DNA from: DAOVXM01 sp963746255
GTDB lineage: Bacteria > Chloroflexota > Anaerolineae > Anaerolineales > UBA4823
Assembly: GCA_963746255.1 (NCBI GenBank)
Contig: CAVVAJ010000009.1
Location: 1,302,001-1,366,000, forward strand
Direction: 5' to 3'
Length of the DNA stretch: 64,000 bases
A model generated the notes under the pieces. The model had not been told where the DNA came from. It saw only the letters and a program-made list of their open reading frames with translations, and did not search any database. Shown in pieces: positions 52,945 through 61,550 of this stretch. The position numbers were made by a program, and so were the translations under genes. Within the stretch, counting starts at the first letter, position 1. Each line of letters begins with the position of its first letter.

Positions 52945-55110
52945 ATGTTTAAAAAACTTGCACCGCTGATCTACTTTGGAATATGTGCCATCGAGGGTGT
53001 TTGGGTGATGGGATCTTTTTTGAATGGCCACACTTCGTTATCATCAATATTTACCTCCCCCTCATCAATTAACCGACTGGCGATACTCTTTATCGCTGGT
53101 TTAGTGATAATTACCTTCATCATTCTGGCATTAATCGAGATGCGGGCACTTTTCGGTGGAAATTCTACGATCCATTCACTGCTTAACCGTCCGCATATCT
53201 TGATCTCCTCTATCGGACTGGCATTTACCGGATTGGCCAGTGTTTATTTGTTTGGGCATGTCATATTCCGATTATTTGAACTTCAAGATGTTTTTCCGTC
53301 TTGGCAGCTGCTCTTTATTTGGGGCGCATTCGCTCTGCTCCAATTAATCGGATTAACAACTCTGCTACGCGGCACGGGTTACTGGCGGGATGCTTGGGCT
53401 GAACTCAAGAACAGGCCTGGTTGGCAGTGGCTGATCAAGCGATTGACACCAAGCAATATGGGTTTCGCCCTGCTAGCGACTTCCTTTTTGATTGGCTTAA
53501 CGAAAGTTTACTTTGGACGGTTCGTTGATGAGGCGGAAGTCATCACATTCGGTTGGTTGATCTCCCAAGGAGATGTCCTCTATCGCGATATCTTTTCCCA
53601 TCACTTCCCCTTGCCCTATTACTGGGCGGCAATGGTAGTGAATATATTCGGAAACTCTTTTGCTGCCGTTCGCATTTCCGTATTGCTGCTGCAGGTTGGG
53701 CTGTTCGCCGTCAGCATGCGGATCACTAAATACTATTTGGCAATTGCTACGACATCGGTTGCTTGGAATCTGATAAACCAATTTCACCGCGGGCAGGAAG
53801 CAATCTATGCCACCTTCGAAGGGATATTCATATCGGTGGCGTTATTTCTCATCCTGTGGATTTTGGTTAAGAGCCCTAAAGTGAGCGCCGGGATATTGGT
53901 GTTGATCGGCAGTCTACTGGGTTTAGCCTTATTGACGGATCCACTGATGATTTACCCAATCAGTGTCGCCCTGCTCGGCTTACTTGTCTCCGGGTTGAAC
54001 TACCCCAAAGGCAAACGTTGGCGAGTAGGCTTACGTCATCTCATCCTCGCCGTATTGTTTGTTGCTGTTGTGATCGGGGTTTATGGGTTATATCTTTTCT
54101 ATTCAGATACTATCTCAGAATTCTATCGAGAAGCCATATGGTTCAATTCTGAAATCTACTCGAAGTACGTCGATGCTAACCCAAACCGGCTGAGTGCCAT
54201 TCAACATAATCTATTCAGCGGAATAAACATCCTCGACTCACGCTGGATGAGGGAATTGTCTCCATTCCTACCAATGGAAGCATATCGCTCGGTAAAACTC
54301 GAGAATGAGAACCTGTATTCCTCATGGATCTTTGCGAGTTTTCTGTTTCGCTTATCAATCTTGGCATGTTCGCTGGGGTTAGTTTTAAATCGGAAAATCG
54401 CGGCTGGGATTTTCCTGTATGTTTATTCAGGAACACTTCTCGTTCGGGAAGATGACGGACTCTATGCGATTGCATTCACTCTGGTAAGTTTATTTGCTGC
54501 ATTCTATCTGCTCTTCGAGCTTCGTAAACCCTCTTACCTGTATGAAACCAGACAGAGCCACACTAATAAAGGTACTACCTTGCTCCGTATGTCAAGTGTG
54601 GGTTGGGTATCGTTGCTTATATTGATTGGCGGAATGCAGGCGTGGTCTGCAGTAAGAGGTGGTTACTTTATTGTGAACAATCCCCGTGCGTTCGCCAACA
54701 GCAATCATGTTTGGCAGTATTTAAAGTTTGGTAAGGATATCCGCCAGCTTGGCTGCAATCAAGAGGGCTTGGAGCTGGGAGTATATCCCATTAACCCGAT
54801 TGTTCACTTTGTCACCGGTATCCCACCGGTATCAAAATACGTGTGGATGTATCCCTGGGTTGCCGAAATTGGGCAAGATGAACTAATAGCAGAATTGAGA
54901 GACCATCCTTCTGCGATTATGTGGATAAGGGTCGAGCGAGGCGCAGGAGCGCCAGATGGTGTCGCCGCGTACATGAAAGATACAATCGATTTTCTAAATA
55001 ATGAGTATCGAATCGTACTCAAGGATGCGATTTGGATGTCTCCTGAGCTCGCCGAGAAGTGCCCGCTTATTCCTGGCGAGACGCCATTTCTACAGAATGT
55101 TGATGATTAA
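52945..55110 (+). CDS. Large membrane protein, GT-C glycosyltransferase-like
   Basis: The 721-residue protein has about 14 hydrophobic segments. The GT-C type motif is FGRFVDEAEVITFGWLISQG, where DE provides the catalytic acid after membrane segment 4-5 as in the dolichyl-phosphate-mannose transferase family, followed by LYRDIFSHHFPLPYYWAAMV. The C-terminal ~150 residues (SNHVWQYLKFGKDIRQLGCN, then IPPVSKYVWMYPWVAEIGQD) form an extracytoplasmic domain. It probably adds sugars from lipid-linked donors to a surface polymer or protein. The first 150 residues carry extra membrane segments not usual for family 39. Confidence 0.7.
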   Translation: MFKKLAPLIYFGICAIEGVWVMGSFLNGHTSLSSIFTSPSSINRLAILFIAGLVIITFIILALIEMRALFGGNSTIHSLLNRPHILISSIGLAFTGLASVYLFGHVIFRLFELQDVFPSWQLLFIWGAFALLQLIGLTTLLRGTGYWRDAWAELKNRPGWQWLIKRLTPSNMGFALLATSFLIGLTKVYFGRFVDEAEVITFGWLISQGDVLYRDIFSHHFPLPYYWAAMVVNIFGNSFAAVRISVLLLQVGLFAVSMRITKYYLAIATTSVAWNLINQFHRGQEAIYATFEGIFISVALFLILWILVKSPKVSAGILVLIGSLLGLALLTDPLMIYPISVALLGLLVSGLNYPKGKRWRVGLRHLILAVLFVAVVIGVYGLYLFYSDTISEFYREAIWFNSEIYSKYVDANPNRLSAIQHNLFSGINILDSRWMRELSPFLPMEAYRSVKLENENLYSSWIFASFLFRLSILACSLGLVLNRKIAAGIFLYVYSGTLLVREDDGLYAIAFTLVSLFAAFYLLFELRKPSYLYETRQSHTNKGTTLLRMSSVGWVSLLILIGGMQAWSAVRGGYFIVNNPRAFANSNHVWQYLKFGKDIRQLGCNQEGLELGVYPINPIVHFVTGIPPVSKYVWMYPWVAEIGQDELIAELRDHPSAIMWIRVERGAGAPDGVAAYMKDTIDFLNNEYRIVLKDAIWMSPELAEKCPLIPGETPFLQNVDD

Positions 55111-55284
55111 TCAGGGAAATTCAAGACAGGTATCTGTGAAACAAAATGCTGAATTGTGTAGTATGTCAGGGCTTGTGAGATAGATTTTAATTTCCGTAGA
55201 GCTGGATTAGGCAATTCCATTATTTATGAGGAAAGACTCCATAGAGATTACTATTGAGGAAGAGTAAGAGGGATTTTACGGTCA

Positions 55285-55311
55285 TTGACGGGCATGGAAA
55301 GTGCATAAGAT
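55285..55311 (+). promoter_or_regulatory. Promoter of the PIG-V-like gene
   Basis: TTGACG (55285-55290), 15-bp spacer, TAAGAT (55306-55311), ending 6 nt before the ATG at 55318 with no Shine-Dalgarno. Confidence 0.45.
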
Positions 55312-55317
55312 TTAATT

Positions 55318-56541
55318 ATGGGATTAACCGACTCAATCCTGCGGTCTAACATTTATCGAATAGGGGGCATCATTCAAGCCTATCGATTCCCAATTATATT
55401 AGCTCTCTCGATCAGAGTGGGAATCAGTCTCTGGATGGCGCTTGTGTGGGTAATCATTGAGCCCTATTTTCCAAGCACCACTATTGCTTATCTTGAGACA
55501 TATGGGAATCTCACACCACATTCAAATCTTGTCGGCAGATCGTTTTTTGATGTTTGGTTAAGGTGGGATGCTGTACATTATATGAACATTGCACGAATCG
55601 GTTATGAAGGAGTAGGTATTGGAGACACAAATTTTTTGCCTTTGTACCCATATGTTGTAATGATATTTAAAAATATAATCCCCATGCCTGAGGTTATCAG
55701 CGGATTAATTGTGTCGACAATTGCCTGCATCATTGCTTTCATTGCCCTTTATAAATTAGTCCTAATCCTTTTTTACAACGAACAATTAGCAAGGTGGACA
55801 ATAATCATTTGGGGGATCTATCCAACCAGCTTATTCCTGTTCGCACCATATACGGACTCCCTCTACGCCGCCCTAACCATACTATGCCTAATTTTCCTCG
55901 AAACACAGAACTGGTTGCTAACAGGAATGTTTGCGATGTTTGCAGGCATTACTAGAACCCAAGGAGCTTTACTAGTCTTTCCAATTGCTTCTAAGATTCT
56001 ATGTGTAAGAAAATCCATAAATTTCAGACATGCCTTTCAACCTATGATTGCATTGTTATTGGCTCCATTCGGATTCATATTATTCAACATATGGCGATAT
56101 CAAAGAGGGATTCCGACTCTTATTGAAAGTTATGATTCGTACTCAAAGATAATATTTATTGACCCACTTCGTGGACTGCTTTCTGCGGTGGTATTCGCAA
56201 TCAATACACAAGATTGGTTAGCGATAACCGAAGCTCTATCTTTATTTCTTTTCTTGGCCATAACGGTATGGTTGTTTTTTGTACCAGAGTTTAAGCAAAA
56301 ATATTCGTTGTTAGCATACAACTCTGTAACCCTTTTACTGTTCTTAAGTAAACATAACCTCCTGACAACACCCATACAATCTGCAAATCGTTATGTGCAT
56401 AGTTTATATCCTGCATTCATTGGTCTTGCTTTATTAATATTACAGCGCTCCGATAGAACTAGAAGAATCTATATACTCTTGAGTCTATGTGGGATGATTA
56501 TTGCATCGACTTTATATGTATTGTGGTTCTTCGTTGGTTGA
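55318..56541 (+). CDS. Mannosyltransferase family protein, PIG-V-like (GT76)
   Basis: The 407-residue protein has about nine membrane segments. The family pattern is clear: FFDVWLRWDAVHYMNIARIG with the catalytic Asp in RWDA, TNFLPLYPYVVMIFKNI, WGIYPTSLFLFAPYTDSLYA, and AMFAGITRTQGALLVFP. This matches the bacterial relatives of the GPI mannosyltransferase PIG-V. It should transfer mannose from a polyprenyl-phosphate donor outside the membrane. Along with the two upstream membrane transferases it suggests a surface glycan locus. The coding sequence is more AT-rich than the conserved genes to either side. Confidence 0.8.
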   Translation: MGLTDSILRSNIYRIGGIIQAYRFPIILALSIRVGISLWMALVWVIIEPYFPSTTIAYLETYGNLTPHSNLVGRSFFDVWLRWDAVHYMNIARIGYEGVGIGDTNFLPLYPYVVMIFKNIIPMPEVISGLIVSTIACIIAFIALYKLVLILFYNEQLARWTIIIWGIYPTSLFLFAPYTDSLYAALTILCLIFLETQNWLLTGMFAMFAGITRTQGALLVFPIASKILCVRKSINFRHAFQPMIALLLAPFGFILFNIWRYQRGIPTLIESYDSYSKIIFIDPLRGLLSAVVFAINTQDWLAITEALSLFLFLAITVWLFFVPEFKQKYSLLAYNSVTLLLFLSKHNLLTTPIQSANRYVHSLYPAFIGLALLILQRSDRTRRIYILLSLCGMIIASTLYVLWFFVG

Positions 56542-56735
56542 CGGTTGAAAGGTGAAGGAGCCCGTAGCACAAGCTGAAGGTTATAAATAAGCACTAAAGC
56601 CCCCTAGAATAAAAATGGGGAAACGCGCGAAATATACCAATTCCTCTCGAATTGGACTATCGCGGTACTGTTTTTGCCTAGATTGCGCAATTAATGAAAG
56701 CAACATCAACCATATGGTTGATAGCTAAACCACGT

Positions 56736-57005
56736 TTATTCAACCAAAAACTCCCCAACCTCCTGCACATCGACCAGAACGCCGTCGATTTCTCGGGGGA
56801 TGATTTCTTCCAATTCCAACAAGCCTTCAGGTGCCTTTTCGCGCACCATGACGATGATTGCCAGTTTGTCTGTACGCTTTCCATTGACAAACTTGTATCC
56901 TACCCCACAACCGACGACATTTTGCCTGGCCAGCAATTCTGGCTCATGAGCATCTTTGACTGATTTGACATACTCATATTCAATTCGCGAGCTGTCAGAG
57001 CTCAT
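56736..57005 (-). CDS. Stand-alone copy of the N-terminal domain of the neighbouring protease
   Basis: ATG at 57005 overlaps the protease stop by four bases (ATGA). The 89-residue protein has RIEYEYVKSVKDAHEPELLA, then QNVVGCGVGYKFVNGKRTDK, LAIIVMVREKAPEGLLELEE and DGVLVDVQEVGEFLVE. The protease N-terminus (about residues 1-80) has the same order: LPNVVGVGVGYRETHGERTD, LSVKVLVSQKLPRHALDD and VIEVGILR. The VVGxGVGYK...TDxLxxxVxVxxK core is shared. No catalytic residues are present. It is probably an inhibitor, chaperone or pro-domain acting in trans. Confidence 0.78.
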   Translation of the reverse strand: MSSDSSRIEYEYVKSVKDAHEPELLARQNVVGCGVGYKFVNGKRTDKLAIIVMVREKAPEGLLELEEIIPREIDGVLVDVQEVGEFLVE

Positions 57006-58009
57006 AGGTTTACCTCGAGACAATCTAACACAGCCTGGATTGGATTGTACACTGTGCTTTGTGTCGAGCCAGCAAATAGCAGACCAACAGCTATATTATC
57101 ATCAGCAGCCACCAACAGTGAACCCGAGTCACCTCCTTGCGACATAGCTGTTGTCAATATCTGATTTTCAAATGTAGCCACCGTATCTGTGCCATAGGTA
57201 ATACTTACGGTTGCATCCATCACGATCACCTCCCCCTGCGTGAGACCGGTTGTGCGACCAGATTTCCTCACCTTCATGCCGAGTTCGGCTGGCATCGTGC
57301 CCTCAACCAGGCCGATATCTAAGATCTCATCTACTAAGTGACTCTCGTCAGCAGGCCTTGCCAGAGCAGCGTCAACCAGATTAACTGCCTGCGGATTGTA
57401 TCGTGAAGCTGTTATCCGGTGGTGCGAGCCGAGCAATCCAGCTACATAATTACCTGCGGACACATAGAGTTCAGCATAGGCACAATCGCCCGGTTCTGAA
57501 TTAAACCGCAGCGGGCAGAAGCGCACAAGCTGGGCAATCGCATCATAGCGCAGAGTGCCGCCATCAGCTGGTCCGGGTTGGAGAATAGGATCGTTAGTCG
57601 CGGCATTATTGTTGTTGGCCAAGACATGATTGTTAGAAAGAATAAGGCGCTCACTTGTCGCCCGATCACGGACTACTGCCCCAAATGTACCCGCAGATAT
57701 TTGGTAATGCCCGAGGGAAACCCCCGGAGGTGCCGGGCGCCAACGGTCTGTGCGCTCTGCTTGGGCCCGTAAAATACCCACCTCGATCACATCTGTCTTC
57801 GCACCAGCCATATCGCGCGGGACAGATTTACGATCATCCAACGCATGCCGGGGCAGTTTTTGCGATACCAGCACTTTGACACTTAATTCATCCGTGCGTT
57901 CACCATGCGTTTCTCTATATCCCACCCCAACACCGACCACATTTGGCAATTGAAACAGCTTGGCCTTATACAGTTCCTTAGCCTGTTTCGCTTCAGCATA
58001 GGCAGTCAT
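57002..58009 (-). CDS. Trypsin-like serine protease, NAL1-type
   Basis: ATG at 58009 has AAGGAG. The 335-residue protein has an N-terminal ~80-residue domain (NVVGVGVGYRETHGERTDEL), then an S1-like protease. The catalytic His is in LILSNNHVLANNNNAATNDP, a candidate Asp in FNSEPGDCAYAELYV or NLVDAALARP, and the Ser in TTAMSQGGDSGSLLVAADDN, followed by VGLLFAGS. There is no signal peptide, so it may be cytoplasmic or exported otherwise. It resembles bacterial relatives of plant NARROW LEAF 1. The following gene is a lone copy of its N-terminal domain, coupled by a 4-bp overlap. Confidence 0.82.
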   Translation of the reverse strand: MTAYAEAKQAKELYKAKLFQLPNVVGVGVGYRETHGERTDELSVKVLVSQKLPRHALDDRKSVPRDMAGAKTDVIEVGILRAQAERTDRWRPAPPGVSLGHYQISAGTFGAVVRDRATSERLILSNNHVLANNNNAATNDPILQPGPADGGTLRYDAIAQLVRFCPLRFNSEPGDCAYAELYVSAGNYVAGLLGSHHRITASRYNPQAVNLVDAALARPADESHLVDEILDIGLVEGTMPAELGMKVRKSGRTTGLTQGEVIVMDATVSITYGTDTVATFENQILTTAMSQGGDSGSLLVAADDNIAVGLLFAGSTQSTVYNPIQAVLDCLEVNL

Positions 58010-58235
58010 ACTCAAACTCCTTCATGCACCAAAGTCCTGTAACATCCAGGCAGTGCACTAGCTATGGAGAATTCAGGTGCATTTTATGTGCCTTGTGATC
58101 ATGTCACATCGTTAAGAGGCGCTGGTTATACCATCAGCAAACCTTATCAAGGATTATTTAGGGGCAATACTTTATCTAGTTGGTAGATTTGATTCTCCTG
58201 ATTGTTATCCTTCCCGTTAGTTCTCCCCAGGGCTT

Positions 58236-58560
58236 TCAATTGCAATAATCTCCCCATTCATCAATTGGGGTTGGGGATAAATCAGATCCGTCTATAACCC
58301 CGTAATACAACATCCAATCCAATCCGATGTCATACGGGAAAACAATTACCTTTGAATCAGGCAGCCAGCAAGGCAACCTGGTTACGCCCTATAAACTCAG
58401 CGCCAATCCATTTCCTATCCGGCGACCAAACTAGAGGACCAATCGCTGGTGTATCCAAATTAACAAAAATATGCTGGTGGGCTTTGCTAACGGTCAACCA
58501 CAAACCAGCCGGATAATCTTCTCCTGATTTAGGAGGGGATTCACTCCAGTGGAAAATACT
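58236..58560 (-). pseudogene. Decayed PD40 beta-propeller gene fragment
   Basis: On the minus strand one frame reads LWLTVSKAHQHIFVNLDTPA, then GPLVWSPDRKWIGAEFIGRN to a stop at 58357. Another frame, after a break near 58365, continues LPDSKVIVFPYDIGLDWMLY and ends at 58236. The motifs VWSPDRKWIGA and similar are WD40-like propeller blades, as in the intact protein at 14644-16053. There is no start, and it is cut at 58560 by a stop. It is a relic of a gene of the same type. Confidence 0.7.
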
Positions 58561-58738
58561 TTATCCATTTTTTAAAATATCAAACTGTTGTGATTGAAGT
58601 GGGAGATAACAGCAGTGCTGTTCAATTGAAATTAATCTTCGATTCGGTTTTAGGCAATATTCACACAAAGGGAAATCAGGCACTTCTATGAATTGACTTA
58701 TAATAAACGCTCTCGACATAGCGCGCAGGAGAATTTAG

Positions 58739-59161
58739 GTGAGCTTTTTGTTGTGTAATCACACTGACCAAACCCGACGGATTGGTTTAAACATATTGAC
58801 CTGGTACAGCATACTACAGATGGCTGAAGATAATGGTTGGAATCCGATGGGCACAGTTAACGATTATCAAGATGCAATCATTGATACATTACCCTGGGAT
58901 TTCCCGGTATTACCTGAAGAGCAACCAGGCGAGTACTGGGATGACGAGACACGATTGGTGCTTTTTGAAGATGCTCTCAACTTGGCCGATGCCCTGGAAT
59001 ATGCGCTCGATCAATACCAACCACAGTTCCTACCATGCTTATCGGTCTACGCGCTGCAGGACAGCTTATTGAATAGCAACGGATCACAACCTTCTATCGG
59101 TGCACTGCGGTTGGTTGCCGACTTTTGTCAATTGGGTTCCTTCTATATCGAGAAAGTGTAA
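58739..59161 (+). CDS. Hypothetical protein, 140 residues
   Basis: The GTG at 58739 follows AGGAGA. The product is soluble and acidic, with MSFLLCNHTDQTRRIGLNIL, WDFPVLPEEQPGEYWDDETR and LVLFEDALNLADALEYALDQ as the most structured parts. The sequence suggests an alpha-helical fold with a central loop. I recognise no family. Good ribosome binding and absence of competing frames support a real gene. It stands alone between the decayed propeller gene and the SH3-like gene. Confidence 0.65.
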   Translation: MSFLLCNHTDQTRRIGLNILTWYSILQMAEDNGWNPMGTVNDYQDAIIDTLPWDFPVLPEEQPGEYWDDETRLVLFEDALNLADALEYALDQYQPQFLPCLSVYALQDSLLNSNGSQPSIGALRLVADFCQLGSFYIEKV

Positions 59162-59265
59162 ATCCACCGGATAACCCCCAATAGCACTCTTGCCATCTGG
59201 TTCCATCTGCACACTTTATGCATTCCGCTGGAAACGGCTGCATAAAAAATGTCGAAATCCCCTTA

Positions 59266-60072
59266 TCATGGCCACGGGATCTCAACCGGATCAGTATAGC
59301 CATGCTTCTCAACCGCATACAACTTCCCACCTGAAATTCCTTGACAATTACTTTCATCCTGGAACTCGTAGCGATTACCTTCAGTATGCACAGCTACAGG
59401 AACCAAGCTGCCATTCTGGCATATTGTCGCTTGAATCAGATAGCCGCGAAAATCATCTTCCGTCATCCAAACTGGCTCCCAGACAATCAGTACCTGATCT
59501 CCGTTACGAGCACTTTCCACGTCTTGGGGAGGACCATACAAGGTTGCATGAGGCAGTTTAGATTGAACCACATTTACAGTTGAAATATCCCCCGTCACCT
59601 CGACAACTGAAGCAGCTACCCAACAATGCCGGTCAAGATTATCCGGTTGGATCCACAACCATGTGCCTGAGTAACTCCGTCCATCAACTCGACCTGTATC
59701 ACCTGTGTATAACCCATGGGAATACAGGTACGCTTTGCCCGGTCCATAGCGGCAGAATGACTGCATCAGCGCGGTTATGGATGGCACCTCGAGAGTCGGG
59801 GTCGGAGTGATCGTTGGAGTTTGAGTTTCTGTTGGGGTGGGCGAACTGGTCGCGGTGCTGGTTGAAGTTGGCGTTATGGTAGATGTCGGAGTTTTTGTAG
59901 GAGTGAACGTCGCGGTCATTGTTGGGCTAGCAGTCATTGTCGACGTAGGCAGAGGGGTTGGAGAGGATAAAAAAGCACTGCTTAAGATATCACCATAACC
60001 AGTGACTCCAATCCCAAGCCACAATACGAACCCGAGGGTAATCCCTAAAAATCCAAACTGTAAAAATCGCAT
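59266..60072 (-). CDS. Membrane-anchored protein with SH3-like domain
   Basis: The 268-residue protein begins MRFLQFGFLGITLGFVLWLG, a membrane anchor, then has a long Thr/Pro/Ser linker (TSTMTASPTMTATFTPTKTP type). The SH3-like domain reads LMQSFCRYGPGKAYLYSHGL, then TGRVDGRSYSGTWLWIQPDN and HCWVAASVVEVTGD. A final beta domain resembles a fibronectin-like fold (VLIVWEPVWMTEDDFRGYLI). It is a paralogue of the SH3-like protein at 25174. The shared CR(T/Y)GP...GR...GTWxxI...CWV pattern is unusual for a wall SH3b. Substrate or partner is unknown. Confidence 0.72.
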   Translation of the reverse strand: MRFLQFGFLGITLGFVLWLGIGVTGYGDILSSAFLSSPTPLPTSTMTASPTMTATFTPTKTPTSTITPTSTSTATSSPTPTETQTPTITPTPTLEVPSITALMQSFCRYGPGKAYLYSHGLYTGDTGRVDGRSYSGTWLWIQPDNLDRHCWVAASVVEVTGDISTVNVVQSKLPHATLYGPPQDVESARNGDQVLIVWEPVWMTEDDFRGYLIQATICQNGSLVPVAVHTEGNRYEFQDESNCQGISGGKLYAVEKHGYTDPVEIPWP

Positions 60073-60189
60073 CCTAAGCCGCTTATACCAATTTCAGTAA
60101 TTTTTCCCGTGATGTGCTGACTGGAATACAGATTCTACAATCACACAACATACTATTCGTCTCATCACCAAATTTCTAAACCGGATACC

Positions 60190-61260
60190 TCAAATATTAA
60201 AACGGATGTGCACAATTTCCCCATCCTGCACGAGGTAACTTTTCCCTTCGATGCGCAATTTCCCGTGCACGCGCGCATCCGAGAGCCCTCCAAATTCGAG
60301 CAGTTCATCATATCCAATCACTTCCGCTCGGATGAATCCTTTCTGCAAGTCAGAGTGGATCACACCAGCTGCATCAAACGCAGTCCCGCCGCTCTCTATA
60401 GTCCAAGCACGAACCTCATCCTCCCCAACAGTAAAAAATGACGCTAATCCCAGCAAACAGTAAGACAAGGAAATTACGCGTTTGAGGCCCGATTCCTCAA
60501 TCTGATACTCTGCCATAAACAGCTCGGCATCCTCATCAGATAGCTGGGCGATATCCATTTCTAACTTCCCCTGCAGCGCTACCACTTCACAGCGTCCAGC
60601 AGGATAGTCCACACAGGGCGTGGTTTGCCCCTCCGAGGTGTTGAATAAGATTAACACAGGTTTTTGCGTGAGAAACCCGAAACCGGAGACCATCCGCTCT
60701 TCTTCAGGAGTCAGTTCAATCAAGCGCAGCGGTCTATCCTCTGCTAAAACCGATTGAAAGCGCTGAAACAAATCGATTTCGCTCACGACCCATTTTTTCT
60801 CTCGCCCGCCACCTCTGCGGAGCTCATCATCTAAGCGTTCAAGTTTTCGCTCGACCGCGAGCAGGTCATTCAACAACATCTCGCCCTGCAGGGCATTAAG
60901 GTCGCCAAGCGGATCAATCGCTCCGGTCGGGTGCGGCACATTCGAATTATCAAAACAACGTACGACATGTACAAAACCATCCATCTGAGAGAGTTGGTTC
61001 AGCAGTGGGCCTGCGATACCTTTATCGCTCGCGCTGCCTTCGAGCCCGGCGATATCGGCATAAGTCACCTGTGCATAGGTGGTCTTGCGCGGTCGAAATA
61101 TCTCCACTAGCTGATCAACCCGCTGATCGGGCACCTCAACAACAGCGGTGTGGACATCGAAACGCCCACCGCCGCGGATCGTGGGCTGGTTGCCATGGGT
61201 GAGGGCATTGAATACGGTTGTTTTCCCAGATTGAGGCAGGCCAATTATTCCTAGACGCAT
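60190..61260 (-). CDS. ychF: YchF/OLA1-type GTPase/ATPase
   Basis: ATG at 61260 has GGAG upstream. The 356-residue protein has the P-loop LGIIGLPQSGKTTVFNALTH, switch 2 VTYADIAGLEGSASDKGIAG, the altered G4 motif ILFNTSEG (NxxE in place of NKxD), which confers ATP preference in this family, and a C-terminal TGS domain (LASFFTVGEDEVRAWTIESG, then GFIRAEVIGYDELLEFGGLS). YchF proteins associate with ribosomes and respond to oxidative or stress conditions. The region between TGS and P-loop includes the usual coiled coil (LLAVERKLERLDDELRRGGG). Confidence 0.92.
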   Translation of the reverse strand: MRLGIIGLPQSGKTTVFNALTHGNQPTIRGGGRFDVHTAVVEVPDQRVDQLVEIFRPRKTTYAQVTYADIAGLEGSASDKGIAGPLLNQLSQMDGFVHVVRCFDNSNVPHPTGAIDPLGDLNALQGEMLLNDLLAVERKLERLDDELRRGGGREKKWVVSEIDLFQRFQSVLAEDRPLRLIELTPEEERMVSGFGFLTQKPVLILFNTSEGQTTPCVDYPAGRCEVVALQGKLEMDIAQLSDEDAELFMAEYQIEESGLKRVISLSYCLLGLASFFTVGEDEVRAWTIESGGTAFDAAGVIHSDLQKGFIRAEVIGYDELLEFGGLSDARVHGKLRIEGKSYLVQDGEIVHIRFNI

Positions 61261-61550
61261 ATGGATTCTCCGGCGGCAATTATACTCCCTGGACTCCTTC
61301 ACAAATCGCTTGTCTAATCAACGACTCACAAACACGGTAAATTCCATCACCCACGAAGGGTCTGAAAATGATGAGAATCCATTTTGACAAGAAGCCAGCC
61401 CTTGAACGTAATTAGAGACAGCGAGACTCCGCAAACAGCGCCAAAAAGTGCGTCAACTTTTTGCGGCTTGCTTGATAAAAAACCCTTCGGCAGTTCTGGC
61501 ACTCTAAGAACTCGCAAATCAAACAATGCTGTGCCCTGACCATAAATGTT

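Noticed and set aside
59700..59960. Possible minisatellite
   Set aside because: It is the Thr/Pro linker of the SH3-like membrane protein, in frame and with normal coding drift.
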